Translations under genes and position numbers: made by a program
The notes under the pieces: model-generated
What the model saw: the letters and a program-made list of their open reading frames with translations, nothing else
Database searches by the model: none
What the model was told of the DNA's origin: nothing
Assembly (NCBI RefSeq): GCF_007860185.1
Contig: NZ_SJPY01000005.1
Span: forward strand, 310,001 to 374,000
Direction: 5' to 3'
DNA length: 64,000 nucleotides
Source of the DNA: Novipirellula aureliae
Lineage (GTDB): Bacteria > Planctomycetota > Planctomycetia > Pirellulales > Pirellulaceae
Shown here: positions 46,249-54,722 of the stretch, piece after piece
How the letters are laid out: every line of letters starts with the position of its first letter
How positions within the stretch are numbered: the first letter of the stretch is position 1

Positions 46249-46770
46249 CTACATCGAATCAAAGCTGCAAAGAATTCGGTGGAAGACGGTTGGGTTGACA
46301 TTGTGCAGCAGTCGGACGGCGGCGGCTTTATTGCTCAGAAGACTGACGAGGCGGCTGAGCAATTGGGTGTGGTGCTGGCGACTGGCGTATGGTGACAGGG
46401 TTAAGAATACGAGCTTGGTTTTGGCGCCATCGTTGGAATCGAAGGAGATACCGGATGGCAGGATCCCAATCGCGCCGATGAAATCATCGACGTAGGGAGT
46501 CCGCAAATGGGGGAAAGCGAGGCCACGGCCAAAAGCGGTCGACGCCAGACTCTCTCGATATTTGATTCGATGGGCGACAAAGTCATCCTGGGATGGGCAC
46601 AGTCGACCATTTTTAGCAAGTCGCTTCACCAATTGTGCGATCACTGACGACTTGGTTTCGCCATCACCTAAAACCATGATGCAGTCGGCATGAAAGACGT
46701 TCGAAAACGAGAGTCCTGGCTCGACCGCGGGGTCGCTTGACTGGGTTGGTTGATAGGTCGAAGATTCCAT
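46249..46770 (-). CDS. PTS EIIA(Ntr)-like domain protein
   Basis: The protein (173 residues from ATG 46770; 15 more codons are open upstream) has an EIIA(Ntr)/PtsN-like domain: KSSVIAQLVKRLAKNGRLC, HRIKYRESLASTAFGRGLAF, with the phospho-acceptor His in AFPHLRTPYVDD, and LVFLTLSPYASRQHHTQLLS. An approx. 35-residue leader is not conserved. EIIA(Ntr) proteins receive phosphate from the PTS(Ntr) chain and regulate transporters and sensor kinases. It is the last gene of the minus-strand unit behind the NtrC-like activator, so it may tune that system. Confidence 0.88.
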   Translation of the reverse strand: MESSTYQPTQSSDPAVEPGLSFSNVFHADCIMVLGDGETKSSVIAQLVKRLAKNGRLCPSQDDFVAHRIKYRESLASTAFGRGLAFPHLRTPYVDDFIGAIGILPSGISFDSNDGAKTKLVFLTLSPYASRQHHTQLLSRLVSLLSNKAAAVRLLHNVNPTVFHRILCSFDSM

Positions 46771-46890
46771 AGCATTCACCCGAGCCCTGGGTAGATCGGT
46801 AGCGGACGCCGCCAAGGCATTCGGGGATTGCGAAGTCGGCCGAAACCTTTGACGAATTCTGCTACTTGGCGATGGTTTGGGGATGAAACA

Positions 46891-48252
46891 TTAGTGAAGG
46901 TCGTATTTGTTCATTTTGTAGTGTAACGTTCGCACGCTGATGCCGAGTGACTTGGCGGTGAGTTCACGATGATGGTCGTTGGCTGCGAGTGCATTCTCAA
47001 TACCAGCTTTTTCAGCCGTCTCGGTGATTTCAGCAAGCGTCCGTATGACAGGATTCAGCATGGTCTCACCCTTGCGAAGCTCTTCCGGCAGATCACTCGT
47101 TTGGATTTTGTCACTCGTCGAGGTGACGACAACACGTTCGACGACGTTTCGGAGTTGCCGAACATTTCCGGGCCATCGAGCATTGGCAAGAAGATGCATC
47201 GCCTCGGAGTCGACCGTTTTCGGCTGACGACCGTGACGCTTGCAAAAGTGATCCATGAAGTATTCGACCAACAATGGGACATCACCACGTCGGGACCTTA
47301 GCGGTGGAACATGGATGGGAACGATGTTCAACCGATAGTAAAGATCTTCGCGGAAGGTACCCTCGGCAAGCATTTGTGACACGTCGCGGTTGGTTGCCGA
47401 CACAATTCGTGCGTCCGAATGCATTTGATCCTCTCCACCAACGCGAGTGTATTGCTGCGACTCCAATACGCGAAGCAAATCGACTTGACTTTTGGCTGGA
47501 ATTTCGGTGATCTCATCGAGGAACAGCGTGCCGCCAACCGCCTGTTCGAAACAACCTGGTTTTTGCCGCGATGCTCCGGTGAACGATCCCTGCTCGTGAC
47601 CGAACAATTCGCTTTCAAGGAGTGTTTCGGGTAGTGCGCCCAGGTTGACGGCGATAAACGAGCCTGTTGATCGGTTGCTTTGGTCGTGGATCGCTCTCGC
47701 AATCAGTTCCTTGCCCGTTCCACTCTCGCCATGAATCATCACGGTCGCATCGGTCGAAGCGACTTGACGAATCTGAATGAGTAACTCTTCAAGAGCTTGG
47801 CTGTTTCCGATGATGCCACTGATCTCGCCCGCGGCAGCCAACTTTTCTTTCAGCTCATGGTTTTCGTACTGCAAACGATGATGCTCGGCCGCCCGACAGA
47901 CCTGTTGACGAATCAGATTCAGGTCGACCGGCTTACTGATGAAATCAAAAGCACCGCGTCGCATGGCATCGACGGCCGTTTCCATGCTGCCATGGGCTGT
48001 GATCACAATCGTTGTCGTACCTGGCTTTCGCTGCTGCACCAACGAAATCAAATCCAAGCCGTCTCGATCGCCCGGCATTCGGACGTCGGCAATCACGAGT
48101 TGGAAGTTGCCGGCGTCAAACTTGTCGAGCCCCTCGTTGACCGAACCAGCTGTCGCGACTTTGTCCGCGACTTTGGACAGACCTCTCGCTAATCCAGAGC
48201 GGATGTTGGGTTCGTCATCGACGATCAAAATATGAAATTCGTTTTGCATCAT
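46891..48252 (-). CDS. NtrC-family sigma-54-dependent response regulator
   Basis: The 453-residue protein has a receiver domain (about 1-120: FHILIVDDEPNIRSGLA, phospho-Asp in LVIADVRMPGD, conserved Lys in FISKPVDL). A sigma-54 AAA+ domain follows (about 145-375: Walker A HGESGTGKELIARAIH, ELFGHEQGSFTGAS, Walker B GGTLFLDEITE), and a Fis-type HTH closes the protein (AKSLGISVRTLHYKMNKY). The sigma-54 contact loop reads GSFTGA instead of GAFTGA. It activates sigma-54 promoters on phosphorylation by the adjacent kinase. The start at ATG 48252 (24 bp from the kinase stop) is preferred. Confidence 0.94.
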   Translation of the reverse strand: MMQNEFHILIVDDEPNIRSGLARGLSKVADKVATAGSVNEGLDKFDAGNFQLVIADVRMPGDRDGLDLISLVQQRKPGTTTIVITAHGSMETAVDAMRRGAFDFISKPVDLNLIRQQVCRAAEHHRLQYENHELKEKLAAAGEISGIIGNSQALEELLIQIRQVASTDATVMIHGESGTGKELIARAIHDQSNRSTGSFIAVNLGALPETLLESELFGHEQGSFTGASRQKPGCFEQAVGGTLFLDEITEIPAKSQVDLLRVLESQQYTRVGGEDQMHSDARIVSATNRDVSQMLAEGTFREDLYYRLNIVPIHVPPLRSRRGDVPLLVEYFMDHFCKRHGRQPKTVDSEAMHLLANARWPGNVRQLRNVVERVVVTSTSDKIQTSDLPEELRKGETMLNPVIRTLAEITETAEKAGIENALAANDHHRELTAKSLGISVRTLHYKMNKYDLH

Positions 48253-48275
48253 GAAAACAATGTCTTGTATGGTTA

Positions 48276-49664
48276 TCAAACAACGGAGTTGGCCGGTTGC
48301 TTGTCCGTTCGATTGGGATGGGGGATTTCGATCGGCAATGTGATCGCAAAGATCGTTCCTGTCTCGGAAGTTTGGAAGTCGAGGGCGCCTCGGTGCTGCC
48401 TAACAATTTTGTCGCATAGCGCCAAACCCAAACCGGTGCCGGTATCTTTCGTCGTGAAATAGGGATCGAGTATTTTGTCAGCCAAGTTTGGCGGTATGCC
48501 GCGTCCGGTGTCGGCAAAGCCGATCTGTAACGAGTCGGCCATTCGACTTGTCGCGATTGTCAACGTGCCGCCATCTGGCATCGCTTCGATAGCATTGATG
48601 AACAAGTTCAAGAAAACCTGTTCCAACCGTGACGGATCGGCTTCCACCGTCACATCTTCTGCGCATGGATCGAAAACGATTTGCACGCCCTGCTGATCCG
48701 CTTGGAGACGTATCAAGTCGATTTGTTGGCGCAGTATCTCCGCCACATCGACACAACGAGTATGGAGGCAGTCAACCGACGCGAAATCACGAAAGCTCTC
48801 CAGCACACCACCGATTCGAGTGACTTCCGTTCGGATGACACCTAGCATTTGTCGGTTGTCTTCCGACGTGTCATCGGCTTCAAGTTGTTCTTCCAATAGC
48901 TGGACGTGTAGCGAAAGCGCAGCGAGTGGGTTTTTGATCTCATGATGCAAACCACCTGCAAGTGAGCCCAAGCCCATGTAGCGTTCCATCCGACGCATCC
49001 GTTGTTCGATCAAGATCCGCTCGGTTACGTCACGTAGCTGCAGCACATTGCCCACCTCCTTTCCATTGTGATCGCTTAGGATTTGACAGAACGCACGGAG
49101 CCTACGGGGGTTACTACCCTCGGTGACGGTGAGGTCGCGAAACATATCGGTCGACCGCTCGGCCATCCAGTCATCGCGGAATTCTCTCAAGGGCACCGAC
49201 TTGATACTTGCAATGGATTGGCCAATGCAGGACGAATCGGCGACCAACAGTTCCATGCCGCGACGATTGATGCTGGTGACATGTCCATTCAAGTCAGTCG
49301 TGATGATTCCGAGGGCCATGCTGCTAAGCACATCGCTGGCGAGCGCTTTGAAGTCGCGAAGTGAAGTTTGGGAAGCGTGGTAGGCACGCCACAATAAGAT
49401 GACTGCGATTGCCGTAACCACGACGTTGATGATGACCAAAATCGTCAGACGAAAATGCCACTTCAGTTCCCCTGCCAAGAATTCGGCAGCTCTCTTGGCT
49501 CCGCGAGGCAATTCCTTCATCAGGTCGTCGACAACATTCTGCTCTTTTAGTAAGTCAACCAGCATCCAAAGGGTGATCGCCAGCGCAGCGACACTCAGTA
49601 ACGACAATCCGATCACCGCGATTCGGTAGCTCTTTCCTAGTTCCGTTGGCTGATTGCGAAACAT
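48276..49664 (-). CDS. NtrB-like membrane sensor histidine kinase
   Basis: The 462-residue protein has two N-terminal membrane segments (about 15-36 and 70-92) enclosing a short periplasmic loop, a PAS-like domain (about 100-215), a PAC-like NVLQLRDVTERI, the phospho-acceptor motif GGLHHEIKNPLAALSLHVQ, and a HATPase domain with NLFINAIEAMPDGG, FADTGRGIPPNLADKI and TKDTGTGLGLALC. It autophosphorylates and passes phosphate to the response regulator at 46891-48252. The start is 2 bp past the RND pump stop, so it is in the same operon. Confidence 0.95.
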   Translation of the reverse strand: MFRNQPTELGKSYRIAVIGLSLLSVAALAITLWMLVDLLKEQNVVDDLMKELPRGAKRAAEFLAGELKWHFRLTILVIINVVVTAIAVILLWRAYHASQTSLRDFKALASDVLSSMALGIITTDLNGHVTSINRRGMELLVADSSCIGQSIASIKSVPLREFRDDWMAERSTDMFRDLTVTEGSNPRRLRAFCQILSDHNGKEVGNVLQLRDVTERILIEQRMRRMERYMGLGSLAGGLHHEIKNPLAALSLHVQLLEEQLEADDTSEDNRQMLGVIRTEVTRIGGVLESFRDFASVDCLHTRCVDVAEILRQQIDLIRLQADQQGVQIVFDPCAEDVTVEADPSRLEQVFLNLFINAIEAMPDGGTLTIATSRMADSLQIGFADTGRGIPPNLADKILDPYFTTKDTGTGLGLALCDKIVRQHRGALDFQTSETGTIFAITLPIEIPHPNRTDKQPANSVV

Positions 49665-49666
49665 CT

Positions 49667-52600
49667 TTAAGGTGTCTCCCCTTCGTGTCGCTCAAAATAC
49701 TCGCTCAATGGTTCTTCGTGTTCGTCCTTGATCAGGTAACGTCCATCGGCGAGCCTAGCGAATAGATAGTATAAACCAGGGATCACCAGCACACCAACAA
49801 GTGTTCCCAGCAACATGCCCCCCACCGCTGTGGTACCGATCGTACGGTTGCCGATCGCACCGGGACCGGTTGCTCGAACCAACGGGATCAAGCCAGCAAT
49901 AAAGGCAAACGAGGTCATCAGAATCGGTCGAAACCGCAGCTTGCCACCTTCGATACCGGCATCTTGGATACTGAGTCCCTGTTGGCGACGTTGGACCGCA
50001 AATTCGATGATTAGAATCGCATTCTTACCGAGCAAGCCGACCAGCATGACGAGACCGATCTGGCAATACACGTCGTTGGCCAGCCCCATTGACTTAAGAA
50101 ACAGAAACGAGCCGAACAATCCGACTGGTAGTGACGCCAGGACGGCAATGGGAATGATGAAACTCTCGTATTGCCCCACCAACACCATATAGACAAACAC
50201 GACCACGATCAAAAAGATGTAGACGGCCGTGTTTCCCGCATTGGCCTCATCGTACGCAAGCCCACGCCAGTCGATATCAAAACCATTAGGAAGTGTTTCC
50301 GCGGCGACTTCTTTGATCGCAGCGATCGCTTCGCCACTGCTATATCCCGCGGCGGGTGCGCCCTGAATCGGCGCGGTCGGATATAGATTGTAGCGGCTGA
50401 TCTCATTGAGTCCCTGCTTCTTCTCGATTCGCATGAACGCGGAATAGGGTACCATGTCTCCCGCTTCATTCTTGACAAACATGTTGTCCAAATCTTCTGG
50501 GTAGCGGCGAAACTCGGGTGCCGCCTGGACATAGACCTTGTAGAACTGACCAAACCGCACAAAGCCTTGTTCCCATGTGCTGCCAATCACGATCGACAAG
50601 TTGTCCATCGCAGCTCGAATCGACACCCCTTTTTGCATCGCGACATCATTGTCAATGATGATCTCGTACTGCGGATAGTTTGCGGCGAAAAACGTGAAGA
50701 GCCCCTTCAGTTCCGGTCGTTTGCTGAGCGCGTCCATGAACTTGTCCGTTTCTTCGCCCAACGCCGTATAGTCGCCACTATTGGTCTTATCGAGCAAGTT
50801 CACCGAAAAACCTCCGGCGGCACCAAATCCGGGAACGGCAGGCGGTTCAAAAAACTCGAGCTTGACGTTAGCAATCTCGGCACCACGTTTCTCAAGCTCC
50901 TCGATAATCTGCTTGGACGTCAATTCGCGTTTCGCCCACGGTTGCAAGTTGATGATGCAAGTACCAGCGTTCGATCCACGCCCTTCGGTGAGAACTTCGT
51001 AGCCAGCGATTGACGAGACCGAAGTCACCAAGGGATCTCCGTCTTCGTCAGTAAAATCTTTACAAATTTTCTGCAGCTCGTGACACTTCGCATTGGTGTA
51101 TTCCAACGTTGACCCAGGTGGCGTTTGCACGATGCCATAGATCATCCCTTGGTCTTCCAGCGGAATAAATCCGGTGGGCAGGACTTTATTGACGACCAGA
51201 ATGCCATATGCGAACACTCCGATCACGGCGATCGTCAAGACGCGGCGAGTGATGATGTGGCGAAGCACGCCCGCATAGCCACCGGTGACCTTCTCCACGC
51301 CACGGTCAAACAGGTGCAGGAATACGCCGATAGGGCTTCGCCGTTTCGGACTGCCCTCGAAACCTGAAAAGGCTGCCCAGAACGAAAATACAGCAAGCAC
51401 AGCAACGATGCCCGTGATGATCATCACACGAATGCCCGTGAGTTCGACTTGTTCCGAAAGGACTTCGTGAACGATTTCGACATGCAACAGAAAAAAGGCC
51501 CCCGCACCGACTGCCGCCCCCAACAACAGGCACAGCAATCCGCGCAGAATATACGCATATTCCCCTGCGATTTTTTTCATACCACGATTCACCGCGCCGA
51601 TAACGCCACGCTGTCCCTTGTCACCGAGCGGTTTCAGGATCATGGCACACAACACCGGTGTCAGCGACAACGCCACGACGCCCGAGATAACGATCGACAT
51701 CGCCATCGTCAATGCAAACTGTCGGTAGAACACGCCCACTGGGCCGGTCATGAACGTCACGGGGATAAAGACAGCGGTCATCACCAGCGTGATCGCGATG
51801 ATCGCCCCGCTGATTTCTCGGACGACCTCCTGAGTCGCTTGGTACGGTCCAAGATGCTTGGTGTGCATTTTCTCATGGACCGCTTCAACGACCACGATCG
51901 CATCGTCGACCACCACTCCAATTGCAAGCACGAGTGCGAACAATGTGATCAGGTTGATCGACATGCCAAACATTAGCATGAAGAAAAACGTGCCGATCAG
52001 CGAAACGGGCACGGCCAGTGTCGGGATAAGTGTGCTGCGAAAATCACCGAGAAACAGATAGACAACAAGCGAAACCAGAATGAACGCTTCAAACAGCGTA
52101 TGCAATACTTTTTCGATCGACGCGTCCAAAAAGTTTGATACGTCATAGGTCACGGCATAGTCCATTCCTGGTGGGAACGACTTTTGTTTGATCTCTTCGA
52201 CTTTTTCCTTTACCCTCTCGATCACCTCTGCCGCATTGGACCCGGGTGTTTGCTTCAGTACGATAGCGGCGGATGGCAAACCATCGATGTCGGAATAGAG
52301 GTCGTAGAAGGAAGAACCGAGAGACACATTGGCGACATCTCCCAGTCGTAAAATCTCGCCTTCAGGTGTCGCTCGCAAGATAATCTTGCTGTATTCCTCT
52401 GGCGTTTTGTAGCGACCGACCCACGTTAACACGTATTCGAGGGTCTGCGACGTTGTGCCGGTGGCTTGCCCAAGTCGCCCTGGGGAGCCGATCATGCTCT
52501 GTTCGTCGAGTGCCTTCATCACGTCTTCCGCATCGACTTTGTATGCACGCATGCGCTCCAAATCGAGTTCCACACGCATTGCGTACGAACGGTTTCCCAG

Positions 52601-53131
52601 GATCGTTGCACGACCAACCCCGGGAATTCGTTTGATCTCGTTGAGAATATTGACGGTAGCGTAGTTGTAAAGATAGTTCTGGTCGACGTTGGAATCCGTA
52701 CTGAAAACGTTCACGTACATCAGCATGCTGGTCATGTTCTGCATCACGATAATGCCTTCACGTTCGACGATCGGTGGCAGATTGTTCTTGACCATCTGAA
52801 CACGATTGTTGACGTTCATGACTGCAACATTAGGATCGGTGCCTGGCTCAAACACAATTTGAATGGTGCCTTCACCAGCGCTGGTCGCGTCCCCCATCAT
52901 GTAGCGCATATTGGGAACACCATTGATGGCCTGTTCCAAAATCACCATCGTCGAGTCGATCAGGATTTTTGCACTGGCACCAGGATAGGATACCGACACT
53001 CGAACGCTGGGTGGCGCGACGGAGGGGAACTGAGAGATCGGCAGCACGTTGATCGCCATCCCACCCATGAATAGGATGAGCAACGAGATGACGATGGCCA
53101 ATGCGGGCCTATGCAGAAATTTTTCGAACAT
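49667..53131 (-). CDS. RND efflux pump, HAE1/AcrB-like, with extra central hydrophobic segment
   Basis: The 1154-residue protein is a proton-driven inner-membrane efflux transporter. It starts EKFLHRPALAIVISLLILFM and shows PSVRVSVSYPGASAKILIDS, the TM4 proton-relay motif VVVDDAIVVVEAVH (two Asp), GFIPLEDQGMIYGIVQTPPG and, near the end, QIGLVMLVGLLGKNAILIIE. Family members have about 1040 residues. The extra length lies between TM6 and TM7 (about residues 500-620), with a repeat of the pre-TM7 segment (RGMKKIAGEYAYILRGLL, later RGVEKVTGGYAGVLRHII) and two extra hydrophobic stretches. It works with the adaptor upstream. Confidence 0.95.
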   Translation of the reverse strand: MFEKFLHRPALAIVISLLILFMGGMAINVLPISQFPSVAPPSVRVSVSYPGASAKILIDSTMVILEQAINGVPNMRYMMGDATSAGEGTIQIVFEPGTDPNVAVMNVNNRVQMVKNNLPPIVEREGIIVMQNMTSMLMYVNVFSTDSNVDQNYLYNYATVNILNEIKRIPGVGRATILGNRSYAMRVELDLERMRAYKVDAEDVMKALDEQSMIGSPGRLGQATGTTSQTLEYVLTWVGRYKTPEEYSKIILRATPEGEILRLGDVANVSLGSSFYDLYSDIDGLPSAAIVLKQTPGSNAAEVIERVKEKVEEIKQKSFPPGMDYAVTYDVSNFLDASIEKVLHTLFEAFILVSLVVYLFLGDFRSTLIPTLAVPVSLIGTFFFMLMFGMSINLITLFALVLAIGVVVDDAIVVVEAVHEKMHTKHLGPYQATQEVVREISGAIIAITLVMTAVFIPVTFMTGPVGVFYRQFALTMAMSIVISGVVALSLTPVLCAMILKPLGDKGQRGVIGAVNRGMKKIAGEYAYILRGLLCLLLGAAVGAGAFFLLHVEIVHEVLSEQVELTGIRVMIITGIVAVLAVFSFWAAFSGFEGSPKRRSPIGVFLHLFDRGVEKVTGGYAGVLRHIITRRVLTIAVIGVFAYGILVVNKVLPTGFIPLEDQGMIYGIVQTPPGSTLEYTNAKCHELQKICKDFTDEDGDPLVTSVSSIAGYEVLTEGRGSNAGTCIINLQPWAKRELTSKQIIEELEKRGAEIANVKLEFFEPPAVPGFGAAGGFSVNLLDKTNSGDYTALGEETDKFMDALSKRPELKGLFTFFAANYPQYEIIIDNDVAMQKGVSIRAAMDNLSIVIGSTWEQGFVRFGQFYKVYVQAAPEFRRYPEDLDNMFVKNEAGDMVPYSAFMRIEKKQGLNEISRYNLYPTAPIQGAPAAGYSSGEAIAAIKEVAAETLPNGFDIDWRGLAYDEANAGNTAVYIFLIVVVFVYMVLVGQYESFIIPIAVLASLPVGLFGSFLFLKSMGLANDVYCQIGLVMLVGLLGKNAILIIEFAVQRRQQGLSIQDAGIEGGKLRFRPILMTSFAFIAGLIPLVRATGPGAIGNRTIGTTAVGGMLLGTLVGVLVIPGLYYLFARLADGRYLIKDEHEEPLSEYFERHEGETP

Positions 53132-53302
53132 GAATTCGTTGACGTTCCTGTGTCGTGGTGAAAGTCGTCGTGACTTTCGCGATGCGAATGGGGTTTGTGC
53201 GGAATGAACAAGTGGTTAAGGGAAGCCGCAAAGGCTTTCGCCGATCGGGCGGCTCGGAACTCTTGGCGGGTTCCGCTACTAGGTGGCCTTCACATTGGGT
53301 CG

Positions 53303-54529
53303 CTATTCAGCGTGGTACTTCAAGTTAGCCAGCACGGTTTCGGGATCTTGATATTCGCACTCAATCGTTTCGCCATCGCGAACTTGTCGAATACCTTCCA
53401 AGACGATTGTCTCGCCAGCTTCCAATCCGTCGGCGACCAGGAAGACATCGTCTTTCTCGTTCTGAATGACGATTTCGCGTTGGTGCACCACATTGTTAGC
53501 ATCGATCACATAGGCGTACTTTTTAGCCAAAATCTCGAACGTCGCTCGCTGAGGAATCACAATGGCATCCTTCTCGATTTTATGAATCAGTATCGTGCCG
53601 GTTTGGCCATGACGCAGTAGTCCGTTCGTATTGGGGAAGTCGGCGCGAAACGCGATGTTCCCTGTTTCGCTGTCAAAGTCCGCTTCGATCGCACCAATCT
53701 TGCCGGGTTGGTCAAAGATGGTGTGATTGGCTAGCCTCAATTGCACATTCAGGCTGTCTTGGTCCTGGCCAGCGTTCATCGCGGTTTGGTATTCCAAGTA
53801 ACGAGCCTCGGGGACGTTGAAGTAGACCCACATGACGCTGTTGTCGGACATCGTCGTCAACATTGCGCCTTCATCGACAAGGCTGCCTTCCTGTTCGTGC
53901 AACCGGTCGACGACGCCATCGAAAGGAGCCTTGATGTCTGCAAAATCCATTTCCGCCTGGGCTAACTTGACGTTAGCGAATGCTTTGGCCAGCTTCGCTT
54001 TAGCAAGCTTCAGCTCTTGTGGCGAAACAATGTTTTGTTGCACTAGACTTTCCGTGTTGTCGTACTCCACTTGAGCCAACCGAGCTTCGGCCATGTCAGC
54101 GTCGAGCTTTGCTTCGTATAACGTCGGCAGAATGCGGAACATCGACTGTCCCTTTCGGACCATCTGGCCCTCATTCACCTGAATCTCTTTCAAGTAACCG
54201 CCTGCGAGGGCGCAAACTTCAATATGTCGACGAGAGTGAATTTGGCAAACGTATTGCTGCGTCAAGGTCACGTCTTTGGCAACGGGACTCGTCGCGACGA
54301 TCTTGTGGATGGCGTGATGGTCGCCCTCGGCGTGCTCTCCAGATTCTGGATGCCCCGCATGCTCTTGATGCTCGTCCTGCTCGTCCAAATCATGCTCCCC
54401 ATCGACGTTTTCACTCAACGACGCATTCGAACCGAAGTACTCGTCGTAGCTGTCTTTCAACTTGTCGACCCGGGTCATCGAGAGAGAACCGATCGCAAAG
54501 AGCAAAGCGATGGATAGGATGATACGCAT
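53303..54529 (-). CDS. RND periplasmic adaptor (membrane fusion protein) with His-rich N-terminus
   Basis: The 408-residue adaptor has one N-terminal membrane segment (RIILSIALLFAIGSLSM), a linker rich in His, Asp and Glu (about 45-78: DEQDEHQEHAGHPESGEHA, DHHAIHK), then the family pattern CALAGGYLKEIQVNEGQMV, a hairpin helix (DADMAEARLAQVEYDNTESL) and FDGVVDRLHEQEGSLVDEGA. The C-terminal barrel includes RHGQTGTILIHK and VIPQRATFEI. It links the pump to an outer-membrane channel. The His-rich linker could bind metal. It is 171 bp upstream of the pump and probably the first gene of the operon. Confidence 0.94.
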   Translation of the reverse strand: MRIILSIALLFAIGSLSMTRVDKLKDSYDEYFGSNASLSENVDGEHDLDEQDEHQEHAGHPESGEHAEGDHHAIHKIVATSPVAKDVTLTQQYVCQIHSRRHIEVCALAGGYLKEIQVNEGQMVRKGQSMFRILPTLYEAKLDADMAEARLAQVEYDNTESLVQQNIVSPQELKLAKAKLAKAFANVKLAQAEMDFADIKAPFDGVVDRLHEQEGSLVDEGAMLTTMSDNSVMWVYFNVPEARYLEYQTAMNAGQDQDSLNVQLRLANHTIFDQPGKIGAIEADFDSETGNIAFRADFPNTNGLLRHGQTGTILIHKIEKDAIVIPQRATFEILAKKYAYVIDANNVVHQREIVIQNEKDDVFLVADGLEAGETIVLEGIRQVRDGETIECEYQDPETVLANLKYHAE

Positions 54530-54582
54530 GGGAGGAAGCTTCCTATATCTATTGTGTTATTTTAGGTGTGTTTAAGTGATCG

Positions 54583-54702
54583 CTAGCAAACCTTTCCGCT
54601 ACCAAAGCCGCGGAGGCGTTCGACACCTTCGCCCTCTTTGGCTCCTTCGGCACAAGAATGGAAATGCTTGGCGATTTTGGCTACCAGATCTTTCCGGTTC
54701 AT
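54583..54702 (-). pseudogene. HU/IHF-type DNA-binding protein remnant
   Basis: A 39-codon frame from ATG 54702 reads MNRKDLVAKIAKHF, then EGVERLRGFGSGKVC-stop. The first part matches the HU start (MNKTDLIAAIAEK) and the second matches the HU core (EKVELRGFGSFEVR), with the helices between them missing. The upstream frame also carries GFGNIAKRRNEIGTG, resembling the HU beta-arm. It is likely a collapsed HU-like gene. Confidence 0.45.
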
Positions 54703-54705
54703 GTC

Positions 54706-54722
54706 AGCATCGCCTGTGCCAA
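54706..54722 (-). promoter_or_regulatory. Candidate sigma-54 promoter for the efflux operon
   Basis: On the minus strand the sequence is TTGGCACAGGCGATGCT. This matches the sigma-54 consensus TTGGCACN5TTGC with GG (-24) and GC (-12) at the right spacing and A in place of T at one -12 position. It would start a transcript near 54695 running into the adaptor gene at 54529. The same operon encodes an NtrC-type activator, which raises the likelihood. No enhancer site was identified. Confidence 0.5.

Noticed and set aside
46112-46495. Plus-strand gene opposite the EIIA-like gene
   Set aside because: It is the mirror of the EIIA-like coding region and has no recognisable domain. A duplicated GGGCCTGAAAGA segment precedes it.
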